Source: Chryseobacterium sp. FH2
GTDB lineage: Bacteria > Bacteroidota > Bacteroidia > Flavobacteriales > Weeksellaceae
NCBI RefSeq assembly: GCF_001045455.1
Contig: NZ_LFNE01000012.1
Span: 39,507-103,506, forward strand
Direction: 5' to 3'
Length of the DNA stretch: 64,000 nt
In this document: positions 53,301-61,595 of the stretch, one piece after another
Numbering within the stretch: the first letter of the stretch is position 1
Layout: each line of letters opens with the position of its first letter
Notes under the pieces: generated by a model
What the model saw: only the letters and a program-made list of their open reading frames with translations
The model's database searches: none
Told to the model about the DNA's origin: nothing
Position numbers and translations under genes: made by a program

Positions 53301-54410
53301 ATGGAAATGCAAGAAACTAAAATGGTGCTAATATCCGGAGCAAGCTTTGCCGGCTTGACAATGGCATATTGGCTGAATAAAAGAGGGTATAAAATAACTG
53401 TGGTTGAAATCGGAACTCATCTAAAAATGGGAGGCACACCTGTTGATATTAAAGATAAAACTGTTGATATCGTTAGACGGATGGGGCTTTTTGAACAGAT
53501 AAAAGCCAATAGAATCGGGCCCAGCAAGTGGGAATTTAAAAATGCCAATGATGTTAGCGAACATACTGTTTTATTGGAAAAATTACCTAACAATGAGTTT
53601 GAAATAGAAAGAGATGTATTACTCAATATGTTCTTTGATCTCGTAAAGGATGATGTTGAATTCATTTTTGATAATAGCATTGTTTCACTATGTGAATTAG
53701 AGAACAATATTGAAGTTATTTTTAAAGATGGTTCGCAATATGTTTATGATCTGGTGTTTGGCTGTGATGGCGTACATTCGACGGTAAGGAAAATCTGGTT
53801 TGGAGAAGAAAAGGTGTACAGTCATTTTTTAGGGCAATATTTTTCTATTGGTATTGCGGATAGATTACTGGTAGAAGAGGGGGCTTACCAAATGTATGCA
53901 GAGCCCAATAAAGGCGTTGCGCTTTACGCATACAACAACAAAACTGACATTATCTTTACTTTCCGGCCTGAAACAGAAATTGAATACGATTTCCGTGATC
54001 CGGAGCAACATAAAAGAATCATTGTGAAGCAATTTGCAGGGGCTAGCTGGCGAACTGCCGAATTATTAAAAGAAATATTAAATTCTAAATCGTTCTACTT
54101 TGATAAATTTTGCCAGATCAAAATGCCAGCATGGACAAAAGGACGAGTTGCACTGGTCGGGGATGCGGGCTATTGTGCGTCACCGGCGGCCGGTATGGGT
54201 GGTTCATTAGCGATAATAGGTGCGACGGCACTGGCTGATGCTTTTGAAAAATATAATGGAAATTTTGAATTGGCCTTTGAAGGATACAACAGGGAACTGC
54301 GTCCTTTTATAGAGAGTATACAGGCAGGTGCTGTAGAAACGTTGGATAAACTTCTACCACGGACAGAGGAGGAAATAAGATTAAGAAATAAAAACGGAGT
54401 GAACCTTTAA
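53301..54410 (+). CDS. FAD-dependent monooxygenase (PHBH/TetX-like)
   Basis: 369 aa from the ATG at 53301. GASFAGLTMAYWLNKRGYKI is the ADP-binding Rossmann motif. DLVFGCDGVHSTVRK is the DG motif and RVALVGDAGYCASPAAGMGG the GD motif that contacts ribityl. It belongs to the class A flavin monooxygenases, which hydroxylate aromatics or inactivate tetracyclines. Length and motifs match TetX-type enzymes, but substrate specificity cannot be read from the sequence. It is the last gene of the island. Confidence 0.88.
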   Translation: MEMQETKMVLISGASFAGLTMAYWLNKRGYKITVVEIGTHLKMGGTPVDIKDKTVDIVRRMGLFEQIKANRIGPSKWEFKNANDVSEHTVLLEKLPNNEFEIERDVLLNMFFDLVKDDVEFIFDNSIVSLCELENNIEVIFKDGSQYVYDLVFGCDGVHSTVRKIWFGEEKVYSHFLGQYFSIGIADRLLVEEGAYQMYAEPNKGVALYAYNNKTDIIFTFRPETEIEYDFRDPEQHKRIIVKQFAGASWRTAELLKEILNSKSFYFDKFCQIKMPAWTKGRVALVGDAGYCASPAAGMGGSLAIIGATALADAFEKYNGNFELAFEGYNRELRPFIESIQAGAVETLDKLLPRTEEEIRLRNKNGVNL

Positions 54411-54428
54411 AATAAGCAAAAATGAATT

Positions 54429-54455
54429 GGAAATTCATATCCTTATGCGAATCAC
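54429..54455 (+). repeat. 27-bp copy of a segment of the esterase gene
   Basis: GGAAATTCATATCCTTATGC plus GAATCAC matches 46809-46835 with one mismatch. There it codes for KFRSLCES of the HSL-type esterase. The copy here lies in noncoding sequence after the FAD monooxygenase. It may be a recombination scar or a remnant of another esterase-like gene. Confidence 0.4.
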
Positions 54456-54553
54456 TACGAATTAGAGTTTTTGACCTTGAAATACTTATATTTGCTTAAT
54501 GAACTTAGTTTATTGTAGTTAAGATTTTACAAGAATTAACAAGATAGACGAGT

Positions 54554-54572
54554 GTGTGGCACATATGTGGCA
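54554..54572 (+). other. Candidate integrase arm-binding repeats (right end)
   Basis: GTGTGGCA at 54554 and ATGTGGCA at 54565 have an 11-bp period. They mirror the pair at 6553-6571 and face it, at nearly the same distance from the att core. Confidence 0.5.
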
Positions 54573-54630
54573 TCTTTCAATTTTAAATTTGTAACAATCT
54601 TATTTCTAATTGATTATGTCGTTAGGTGAT

Positions 54631-54649
54631 ATTCCCTCTCTCTCCGCCA
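54631..54649 (+). other. Right att-like site, 3' fragment of tRNA-Ser
   Basis: ATTCCCTCTCTCTCCGCCA has the pattern of a tRNA-Ser end: T-arm tail, the acceptor strand TCTCTCC, discriminator G and encoded CCA at most. No tRNA 5' half precedes it. Integrases that target tRNA 3' ends leave exactly such a piece at the far end of the element. Confidence 0.6.
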
Positions 54650-54688
54650 GTACACGGAAGAAGATTTCTTAGAAGTGTGGTAAAAGCT

Positions 54689-54726
54689 AAAAAAGCCTGC
54701 AATTTTAAAAATTGCAGGCTTTTTTT
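54689..54726 (+). terminator. Intrinsic terminator after the tRNA-Ser remnant
   Basis: GCCTGCAATTT and AAATTGCAGGC form an 11-bp perfect stem with a short TAA loop and a run of seven T. It was probably the terminator of the tRNA gene before the island inserted. From 54727 to 54995 no other gene is supported. Confidence 0.8.
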
Positions 54727-54995
54727 CAAAGAACTCCTGAAATTTTCAAAATGATCATAATTATTGTGGCAGAATCGTGGTACTTTTGGGATACTTATTT
54801 CGGAGATTTGGATAATTCCATCTGAATTTTGTTATTGAAATTTGTATCAAAAAAAATAATGATACAGGAAAGGGTAGTACTAAATTGACATGTCAACAAT
54901 CCTATTTTGTAATTTTGTCCATCGTTATTTGCAAGATTATACAATATTGCTGTATATTGAAATAGTTTTAATCTCACTTAAATATCAATCATTAA

Positions 54996-55355
54996 ATGGA
55001 TAAAGTAATTTTAAAGGAAAAGTTTCCCTTGTTTTCAGAATATTGGTCGCCAAAAATTGTTGGCGAGCTCAACGGGCAAAATGTTAAGCTTGCTAAATTC
55101 AAAGGCGAATTTGTTTGGCACAAACACGACAATGAAGATGAAATGTTTTTTGTCGTAGACGGTACTTTGAAGATTGAATTTCGCGACAAAACCGTAACGT
55201 TGAATAAAGATGAATTTTTAATCGTTCCCAAAGGGGTAGAACATAAACCCGTTGCTGAAAACGAGGTTTTAGTAATGTTGTTTGAACCCTCAACGACGCT
55301 CAACACAGGCGATACTGAAAACGGATTAACAAAACACCAATTGGATTGGATATAA
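54996..55355 (+). CDS. Small cupin-domain protein
   Basis: 119 aa, one cupin: LAKFKGEFVWHKHDNEDEMF holds the H-x-H-x3-E metal set and VPKGVEHKPVAENEVL the third His. It is a common single-domain cupin of unknown substrate, perhaps a sugar or small acid. It is the first gene beyond the island and points away from it. Confidence 0.85.
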   Translation: MDKVILKEKFPLFSEYWSPKIVGELNGQNVKLAKFKGEFVWHKHDNEDEMFFVVDGTLKIEFRDKTVTLNKDEFLIVPKGVEHKPVAENEVLVMLFEPSTTLNTGDTENGLTKHQLDWI

Positions 55356-55388
55356 AAGTTGTACTAATTCACTTTTGATTTTTTCTTT

Positions 55389-55826
55389 TTAAAGTGAATC
55401 AGTGCCAACAGATAACATCTTCATCATACCCACACTAATGGTTTTGTTCATTCCTACTGTTTCCGAAGAATACGTTGATACATTAATGATTTGGTTTTCG
55501 CCAACATTTATGGTAAGATTTCCGCCAACCTGTATTAGTAAATTTTTAGGAACATTAAGCGTGGCATTTCCTTGCCCATCAAAATGTAAGAAATTTCTGT
55601 CGGGTGTGCTTTGTTTCCAGCTTCCTTCGGCATCATTGCCGAGATTTTCAATGCCGCTTCTCGTTTTAAATACTTTCAAATCATTGTTCGGTGTGGCATA
55701 TCCACTCACATCATTACCATTATACATTGCTCCCGGCATAAAAGGTTTCTCGGCATTGCCACCTTCAAAACCCACCAAAACCTCAAAAGGCAATCCATTT
55801 CTAATTTCAATATCTTTGCCCATCAA
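55389..55826 (-). pseudogene. VgrG C-terminal tip fragment 1
   Basis: It starts at a chimeric join (MGKDIEIRNGLPFEVLVGFE) and then has the conserved GGNAEKPFMPGAMYNGNDVS and GYATPNN block. A beta-helix follows with repeated INVGENQIINVS and SVGMNKTISVG. The spike end of type VI VgrG proteins has this shape. No N-terminal gp27-like part and no effector gene follow it, so it is an orphan end. Confidence 0.7.
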
Positions 55827-56061
55827 TGTATCTGTTCGTAGTTGTAGCTTTTATTTTGTTATCAGAAGTTCCATATCCGCTTGTTTCTGAGCCATTATAA
55901 TGCGTTCCCATCACAAAAGGCTTTTCGGCATTCTGGCCTTCAAAGCCAACCAAAACTTCCTCACCAATTTCAGGAATAAAATGAAACCCTTTTCCTGCTC
56001 CGGAGTGGGGTTGTATCAACCGTATCCACGTGTCATTTGGTTTTGGGCAATTATCATTTAC
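55807..56061 (-). pseudogene. VgrG C-terminal tip fragment 2, abutting fragment 1
   Basis: The frame opens after a TAA at 56062 and reads CPKPNDTWIRLIQPHSGAGK and GFHFIPEIGEEVLVGFEGQN with AEKPFVMGTHYNGSETSGYG. It ends early (NRYIDGQRY*) and overlaps fragment 1 by 20 bp in another frame. It therefore joins the start of one tip to the tail of another. Confidence 0.65.
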
Positions 56062-56107
56062 TTATACTTTAAAGTGATTCTATCCCTACCTTTGGAACAG
56101 TACCTAT

Positions 56108-56743
56108 TTATTTTATTTTTTCAACCCCAGTAACATCTACAAATATTATTTCTTTAAAAGAACTTTGATATTTTGCACAAAAACCTAATATTTTTTCATA
56201 ATTTATAATATCATTTGTGCCTGAAAAACATATTATTGTTATTTTTTTTTCATTTGGATTAAAAAAATAAACGTAATTAACCCCTTTAAAATAGTCAAAA
56301 TATTCATAGTTGTTTTGTTTTTCTATTTTTTTTAATTCAAATTTTAAATTTTCAAATGCGACCTCTGTTTCTTCACTATTAGAGTAAATAAAATCATAAA
56401 TTTGGTATTGACTCTCATTTTTATATTTTCCAGCTTCCTGAGGAAGATTTTTTTGAAAGTATAGATTTTTTGCAAGACATTCTTCATTTGAATGATATAA
56501 TGTGTTTTTATGAATAGATTCTATTTTTAATATTGTTTTAGGGTTAATTAATTTCAAAAAAATAGGAGTAATTGAAGAAGGAGATGTTAAAGGAATTTCA
56601 GAAATTTTACATAACAGAGTATTGTTTATCTCTTTTTTTGGAGGATAAGTTTCGATACTAATATCTTTTTCTACCTGTTTTTTAACGCAAGAGTTAAAAT
56701 TAATAGTGAATAACAAAATAAGAATAAGAAATAGCATTTTCAT
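56108..56743 (-). CDS. Predicted lipoprotein, immunity-like paralogue A
   Basis: 211 aa with a lipoprotein signal (LILILLFTINFNSCVKK). The C-terminal part NYEYFDYFKGVNYVYFFNPN and EKKITIICFSGT resembles the 191-aa protein at 57501, which is paired with an effector. An inner or outer membrane lipoprotein that neutralises a periplasmic toxin is a fitting role. No effector gene precedes it now. It is AT-rich like the whole array. Confidence 0.55.
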   Translation of the reverse strand: MKMLFLILILLFTINFNSCVKKQVEKDISIETYPPKKEINNTLLCKISEIPLTSPSSITPIFLKLINPKTILKIESIHKNTLYHSNEECLAKNLYFQKNLPQEAGKYKNESQYQIYDFIYSNSEETEVAFENLKFELKKIEKQNNYEYFDYFKGVNYVYFFNPNEKKITIICFSGTNDIINYEKILGFCAKYQSSFKEIIFVDVTGVEKIK

Positions 56744-56762
56744 TATCTATAATCTTTTAAAT

Positions 56763-57275
56763 TTATTCCTTCTTTATTTTATCAATTATAACAACATTTT
56801 CAAAATCTTTACCAAAATATGCTGTAATTACAAAAACCTCTATTGTTAATTCTGATACATTTTTTAGTTCCTTTATAATATTACTGTCTAATACTGTAAA
56901 GTAAAATTTCAAATTATTTTGCCTTATACTAATTGCCGTTGGTTCTGTCCCCAGATTTTTATACTTAGTATATAATTGAAATTCTAAACTATCATTGTTT
57001 AATGTTTTAAAGTTTTTTTCATTTTGAAATAAAAAAAAACCTTTCCCAAAATTATTGTCAAAAACTCCTCTAATTTTCTTTTTAGAAATTAAGACTGAAT
57101 CTGTAGATACTAAACGAATCTGCGACACTATATTACATAGTTTGGTTTCATCTGTAAAATGTAAACATTGCTCTTTATTTATGCTCTTCGAAAAATTTGT
57201 GTTATGGACTGTTTGTGTGTTTTGATACCAACATCCATTAAATATGGTTAATATAAACAATGCAATTAATTTCAT
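56763..57275 (-). CDS. Predicted lipoprotein, immunity-like protein B
   Basis: 170 aa with a lipoprotein signal (LIALFILTIFNGCWYQN). The body is beta-rich (FGKGFFLFQNEKNFKTLNND; NVSELTIEVFVITAYFGKDF). It begins with ATGA overlapping the stop of an orphan effector tail at 57272, so it is likely to be the cognate immunity gene of that lost toxin. I do not recognise the family. Confidence 0.5.
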   Translation of the reverse strand: MKLIALFILTIFNGCWYQNTQTVHNTNFSKSINKEQCLHFTDETKLCNIVSQIRLVSTDSVLISKKKIRGVFDNNFGKGFFLFQNEKNFKTLNNDSLEFQLYTKYKNLGTEPTAISIRQNNLKFYFTVLDSNIIKELKNVSELTIEVFVITAYFGKDFENVVIIDKIKKE

Positions 57276-57480
57276 TTTGATTCTCTTACTTGAGTTACAA
57301 TATACTTTTTATAGCTTGAGTTTGTAAAGTAATCATTTCTTGAATCTGCAGCCCCTTCTAATTTATATTCCTTACAAATACAATAAAGTCGATTTAAATT
57401 GGAAGTACCCACGTCAGCATTTCCTGTTGCATTATCATCAAACAAAAAGTAATTTCCATTCTCATCACTTAATATCTTTT
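57272..57480 (-). pseudogene. Orphan C-terminal tail of an effector
   Basis: About 68 codons are open without a start: LSDENGNYFLFDDNATGNAD and VGTSNLNRLYCICKEYKLEG with NDYFTNSSYKKYIVTQVRES. The TGA overlaps the ATG of the lipoprotein gene. Just upstream, in another frame, LDANLKDIK* mirrors the end of the 407-aa effector (LLGANLKDEK*). Two effector 3' ends are thus stacked here. Confidence 0.5.
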
Positions 57481-57500
57481 AAATTAGCATCAAGAACTCA

Positions 57501-58076
57501 TTAAAAAAGTAATTTAACTTTATTGTACTCACTCTTAATTTCATTTATTTTTCTCTCAATTTCTTTTCGTATTCCTGATATTGTTGCATTATATGTTATT
57601 AATGTTAAACAATTTTTTTCTTTATTCAAAAGAATCACCATTCCTCTTTTAAAAAATTCAAAATATTTTACACTTTTTCTTGCATTTTTTGAAAGTTCAT
57701 CAATCTTATTATAAATATATTCAGCCTTATTGTTTAAGTAGTAAATATCATATACTTTTATTGAACTGTCTGATGTATTGTAGTTAATACCCGATTTTAT
57801 TTCATTTATATAAAAAATAGAGTCTATTAATAATCTATCTTCACCAAAAAACAAATCGCTATTTTCCAGCGAAATACTCGATTCTGTATTAATTTTAAAT
57901 TTTTGTTTTAAAGATTTATTAATTAGTCTCACATCAGAAATTTCAATTTTTATTTGTTTTTGTATAATCGTATCTTCTATTGTATTTACTTTTTTATTAT
58001 TTTCATTTACTTTACCATTACAAGAAAATATTGTCAAAAGCAAACTTAAAAATATTACCATCTTAGATTTTTTCAT
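57501..58076 (-). CDS. Predicted immunity lipoprotein of the 407-aa effector
   Basis: 191 aa with a lipoprotein signal (MVIFLSLLLTIFSCNG). The end is YFEFFKRGMVILLNKEKNCL, similar to paralogue A. The ATG overlaps the effector TGA by 4 bp (58073-58076), the tight coupling usual in effector-immunity pairs. It should sit in a membrane facing the periplasm, where a cell-wall-degrading effector acts. Confidence 0.65.
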   Translation of the reverse strand: MKKSKMVIFLSLLLTIFSCNGKVNENNKKVNTIEDTIIQKQIKIEISDVRLINKSLKQKFKINTESSISLENSDLFFGEDRLLIDSIFYINEIKSGINYNTSDSSIKVYDIYYLNNKAEYIYNKIDELSKNARKSVKYFEFFKRGMVILLNKEKNCLTLITYNATISGIRKEIERKINEIKSEYNKVKLLF

Positions 58077-59296
58077 TTCTCATCTTTTAAATTAGCACCA
58101 AGTAAAATTCGCTCATTATTATTTTCGAAAACCAACTCTTCACCTATCCCATGGTAATCATAATATCTTATCTGAGCAATCTTATTATTTTTGTCATATA
58201 CATAGGATTTAAAAATCACAGAATGTCCATATGAAAAATATCCGTCATTTATTTTACTAAGTGAATTTTTAATTGATTTTTTTAAAGTTTCCCAATTTGT
58301 GAGTTTTTTATTCCTCCAAAATTGAATCATAGCCCCCTCTTCCAATTTTCCTCCCCAAACTTCTTCATGAGTTAATAATTCTGCATATTCGTTCTTTGCT
58401 AAAGCACCTCCAACTCCATATCCAAAATAGTCATCAGGAATATTTTTCGATATTGTGCCAGAATATATATAATCATCTCCTTTTGTAGTAATTTTTATCG
58501 CATCTGTAATTTTACAATCTTCAAATGCTTTCCCAACCCTTGCCATCGAAACAGCAAAACACATTCCTAAACAATTTTGATATTTATTTGCAATATCTAT
58601 TGATTCTTGAGGATGTCCAAATGTATATTCATCCGTAGCTGGTAGATGTTCCCCAAGTTTAGCTATTGGTAAACCTTCAATATTTTTCGTTAAAGTTCTC
58701 CCTACTTTAGAACCGTATTTTATAGCCCCACAAAAAACATTTTTCACTCCTCCGTCAAAAATCCAATCGTTATCATCGGCATAAAAACTTATTTGTCCTA
58801 TCTTTTTAGATTTATCCCATTCTACTTCAAAACTATCTCCGTATTTTAAATTTTTAAAAACTTTACTCTCTATAAATTTATCATCTACATCATAAAACTT
58901 TGCCGTAATATTACCGCCATCACTATCGTTTGCCGTTGGATTTCCTTTAATTACATTAAGTTTTACCTTTACAATCTTATCTTCACTTATAAATTTAATG
59001 TTTTTAGATTTTGGCTTCCTCAAACTTTGCTGTATGTATATGCTCAAAGTCCATTCTTTATTTCCATTCGTTTGAACTTTATTGCTACTATTTTGTACTT
59101 CATCAATATTTACAACAGGAATATACGAATTATCAGAATCCAGTTCAACTTCCTCATACTCTCCAATAAAAGTATTTGGGGCAACCCAAATATTTTTGCC
59201 TTTTGCGTTAAACTCGGCACTTCCGTCAAAAGTATGAAACACAATCTCTCCTTTGCTCGTGATTTCTGTTATTCCCTCTACCACTCTAATTTTCAT
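58073..59296 (-). CDS. Type VI effector candidate with a papain-like Cys-His domain
   Basis: 407 aa. Residues 1-50 (ITEITSKGEIVFHTFDGSAE) form the short beta-rich segment that also starts the GH19 effector. Residues 80-185 are a beta domain (EWTLSIYIQQSLRK). The C-terminal part has NKYQNCLGMCFAVSMARVGK with C242/C246, YGHSVIF with H358 and YYDYHGIG with D380. Cys, His and Asp in this order are those of NlpC/CHAP or papain-fold amidases, which cut peptidoglycan peptides. It lies 11 bp after a VgrG tip and is followed by an immunity lipoprotein. Confidence 0.6.
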   Translation of the reverse strand: MKIRVVEGITEITSKGEIVFHTFDGSAEFNAKGKNIWVAPNTFIGEYEEVELDSDNSYIPVVNIDEVQNSSNKVQTNGNKEWTLSIYIQQSLRKPKSKNIKFISEDKIVKVKLNVIKGNPTANDSDGGNITAKFYDVDDKFIESKVFKNLKYGDSFEVEWDKSKKIGQISFYADDNDWIFDGGVKNVFCGAIKYGSKVGRTLTKNIEGLPIAKLGEHLPATDEYTFGHPQESIDIANKYQNCLGMCFAVSMARVGKAFEDCKITDAIKITTKGDDYIYSGTISKNIPDDYFGYGVGGALAKNEYAELLTHEEVWGGKLEEGAMIQFWRNKKLTNWETLKKSIKNSLSKINDGYFSYGHSVIFKSYVYDKNNKIAQIRYYDYHGIGEELVFENNNERILLGANLKDEK

Positions 59297-59307
59297 CCTA
59301 TCATCAT

Positions 59308-59916
59308 TTAGTAATCATTAGACTTTTCTCCGCTGTTTCTTTTGACGGTAGTAGAAGCATTCACGTTTACATTTGTTTCGCTACTTACTTTCATCTTATT
59401 TGTAATCGTTTGAATGCCTTTTTCACTATAACTTTGCAAATCGCCCATTATATGTTCTATCATTTTACCTACAACCGTAATATTCGCATTTCCCATTACA
59501 GAACTCACATAATTCATTCCAACAGTTTGCGTATAATTCATTCCTGCAGAAGTGAAAATATTCATATTGGCATTTACATTCACGTTTTCTCCTGCGGTAA
59601 TATTGATAGATTTTCCTGCAGAAATATTAATGTTTTCAGGGGCTTTTATATCAATATTACCGTCGCCGTAGAAAATCGCTATCGTTTGACCTTTTTGGCT
59701 TTCCAATGTTACATCTCCCGTTTCATCATTCATAATTAAACGGTTGCCAATTCGGCTGTGCAATACTTTCAAACCATTGTTCGGTGTGGCATATCCACTC
59801 ACTTCATTATCATTATACATTGCTCCCAGCATAAAGGGTTTCTCGGCATTGCCACCTTCAAAACCCACCAAAATCTGCTCACCAAACTCAGGAATAAAAT
59901 GAAAATTGTTACCTAA
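59308..59916 (-). CDS. VgrG C-terminal tip fragment 3
   Basis: The frame begins directly after the stop of the upstream membrane gene, without its own ATG until GTG at 59871: NNFHFIPEFGEQILVGFEGG and NAEKPFMLGAMYNDNEVSGY. A beta-helix with ENINISAGKSINITAGENVN repeats follows, ending TVKRNSGEKSNDY. The NSGEKS end is shared by fragments 4 and 5. The effector starts 11 bp later. It could be made from the GTG or could serve as recombination template only. Confidence 0.65.
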   Translation of the reverse strand, partial: LGNNFHFIPEFGEQILVGFEGGNAEKPFMLGAMYNDNEVSGYATPNNGLKVLHSRIGNRLIMNDETGDVTLESQKGQTIAIFYGDGNIDIKAPENINISAGKSINITAGENVNVNANMNIFTSAGMNYTQTVGMNYVSSVMGNANITVVGKMIEHIMGDLQSYSEKGIQTITNKMKVSSETNVNVNASTTVKRNSGEKSNDY

Positions 59917-59919
59917 CTA

Positions 59920-60456
59920 TTAATTATACAAACCCCTATAATTCTTGAATGAGATTACAATATTTGAAACAAGAAACGCAGTTATAAGGACATATAACAC
60001 ACTTTCAATCAATAGATAATTTTTATTATAATAAAAAATTTCAGAAATATTAATAAACTCAAATAAATAAATAAATAATAGTAACAGTATATTAAATATC
60101 AATAATGATTTTGATTTTTCAACACTTAAAATTTTAAAAGGGATTATTAAAATAAAAAAATTTAATATAAACAAAAAAGGTATTGTTGAACCAGAGCCAA
60201 TTTTAAGAATATTAAAAAGCAAGCTTGCGAGTAAAACAATTGTACTGAGATATTTCTTTTTTAATAAGAAATAAGTAACACAAATAGTTAGTAATATTGA
60301 TATCCAATTAAAAATTATTATACTTTTTGTTACAGAATAACACTCTGTACTAGAATCACAAAATAATCCTAAGTCAAATTGTGAGTTGTATAATATAGTA
60401 TAACCAAAATAGCTAATTAAGCCCAATAAAAAATATACTATTAATAATTTTTTCAT
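59920..60456 (-). CDS. Multi-pass membrane protein, predicted immunity protein
   Basis: 178 aa with five or six hydrophobic segments (LLIVYFLLGLISYFGYTILY; KSIIIFNWISILLTICVTYF and others). It starts 3 bp after the 280-aa effector gene stop. Membrane immunity proteins are known for periplasm- or membrane-acting toxins. I do not recognise the family. Confidence 0.55.
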   Translation of the reverse strand: MKKLLIVYFLLGLISYFGYTILYNSQFDLGLFCDSSTECYSVTKSIIIFNWISILLTICVTYFLLKKKYLSTIVLLASLLFNILKIGSGSTIPFLFILNFFILIIPFKILSVEKSKSLLIFNILLLLFIYLFEFINISEIFYYNKNYLLIESVLYVLITAFLVSNIVISFKNYRGLYN

Positions 60457-60459
60457 AAA

Positions 60460-61302
60460 CTAGCCTTTTGGAAATGCCATTGTTTGACATGGAATTATTA
60501 CATCTTTGTCTTTTTGAAAAATACACATACAATTAGGTGGTCCCAAGGGAAAATCCCCTGGCTTTACCTCATTATATGCGCCTTGCGGTTGCCAAGGATA
60601 AATTTTATCTAATTTCATTTCATGTTTTTTATACTCTCTGAATTCATCGTCTTTCGTTATATCAATATTGACTTTCTCTAAATTATCTGCTATTTTTAAA
60701 TCGATTCTATCCGCTCGACTACCCCAAGTATTTTCATAATTACTTCTTTTTAAAAAAGCATGAACTTTTCCACCCAATCTATCCGCAAGCTTCTGAGCAA
60801 GACTTTCTTTTTCTCCCCATGTAAATCGTTCAATCTCTGTATCATTATCTACACTTAAACCAGTTCTACAAGCAAAAGACCAAATCTCATTATCTTTAGA
60901 AAAACTTTTAGGATTAAATTTGGAATAATTATTTAAATTCAATTCATTTGACTTTGCTGTTTCTGTTGATGTTATTTTGTTATTTTTTTTATAAATGTCC
61001 CAGTCTAACATGAAAGTTATTCTACTAGGCATTCCGTGGGAATAAATATATATACTTTTAACCTTATATATATTCCCATACATATCTGGTTGAGTTCTAC
61101 AATCAGTTCCTAATTTTGAATATCCAAAATTTATATAATTAAATAACTCAGAAATATTACTAATTTCTATAATCTTTATATTACTTTTATATTTTTTAAG
61201 AGCTTTTTCCATTTCATTTATCATGTTCTGTGAATAACCATATTTAAAATAAATCACAGTCTGTACACTCGATATCCTTACGCGTCTTATAGCTTGTGCC
61301 AT
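60460..61302 (-). CDS. Effector candidate with a His-Cys (caspase-like) dyad
   Basis: 280 aa. VKSIYIYSHGMPSRI holds H89 and EIWSFACRTGLS holds C145. A hydrophobic strand followed by SHG and, later, a strand ending in AC is the pattern of clan CD cysteine peptidases such as CHAT or C80 proteins. The region LAQKLADRLGGKVHAF fits the following helix and strand. There is no signal peptide. It sits behind two tiny ORFs and a VgrG tip and before a membrane immunity candidate. Catalysis is inferred. Confidence 0.5.
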   Translation of the reverse strand: MAQAIRRVRISSVQTVIYFKYGYSQNMINEMEKALKKYKSNIKIIEISNISELFNYINFGYSKLGTDCRTQPDMYGNIYKVKSIYIYSHGMPSRITFMLDWDIYKKNNKITSTETAKSNELNLNNYSKFNPKSFSKDNEIWSFACRTGLSVDNDTEIERFTWGEKESLAQKLADRLGGKVHAFLKRSNYENTWGSRADRIDLKIADNLEKVNIDITKDDEFREYKKHEMKLDKIYPWQPQGAYNEVKPGDFPLGPPNCMCIFQKDKDVIIPCQTMAFPKG

Positions 61303-61436
61303 AACATTAATTTATTTACTGGTTTTTTATCATGAACTTCACTTCCAATGACTATAATATTTTCATTATATGCCACAATATGGTTTAAACTCGGTTTTCC
61401 AGGCTTATATACTCCAATACTATTGCTTGTTCCCAT
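61287..61436 (-). CDS. 49-aa ORF between VgrG tip and effector
   Basis: MGTSNSIGVYKPGKPSLNHI and VAYNENIIVIGSEVHDKKPV. It overlaps the previous small ORF by 17 bp and the effector start by 16 bp. The beta-rich composition and location suggest a PAAR-like or adaptor piece that sits on the spike tip, but the family is not recognised. Confidence 0.5.
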   Translation of the reverse strand: MGTSNSIGVYKPGKPSLNHIVAYNENIIVIGSEVHDKKPVNKLMLWHKL

Positions 61437-61593
61437 TAGAAGAGATTTTTTTAGCACTATTTAAAATCAGTTTCCCTTCTGTAGCTTCTACCCACTTAGA
61501 TTCTGTGATTTCCTCAATCTTTTTACCCACGATAACGGTTTCTTTATTTTCCGTTTTAATAATCATATTCTTGGAAGTCTTAATAATCGCCAT
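61420..61593 (-). CDS. 57-aa ORF after VgrG tip 4, adaptor-like
   Basis: MAIIKTSKNMIIKTENKETV and KWVEATEGKLILNSAKKISS. The ATEGxxIxSxKxI pattern also occurs in the N-terminal 45 residues of the GH19 effector (YATEGYEITSGKEIIF). It starts 2 bp after the VgrG fragment stop. It may be the free form of the docking domain that is fused to other effectors. Confidence 0.5.
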   Translation of the reverse strand: MAIIKTSKNMIIKTENKETVIVGKKIEEITESKWVEATEGKLILNSAKKISSNGNKQ

Positions 61594-61595
61594 AA

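Noticed and set aside
54600..54660. Possible complete tRNA-Ser gene
   Set aside because: Only the 3' acceptor side is present. No D-arm or anticodon arm can be formed from the preceding bases.
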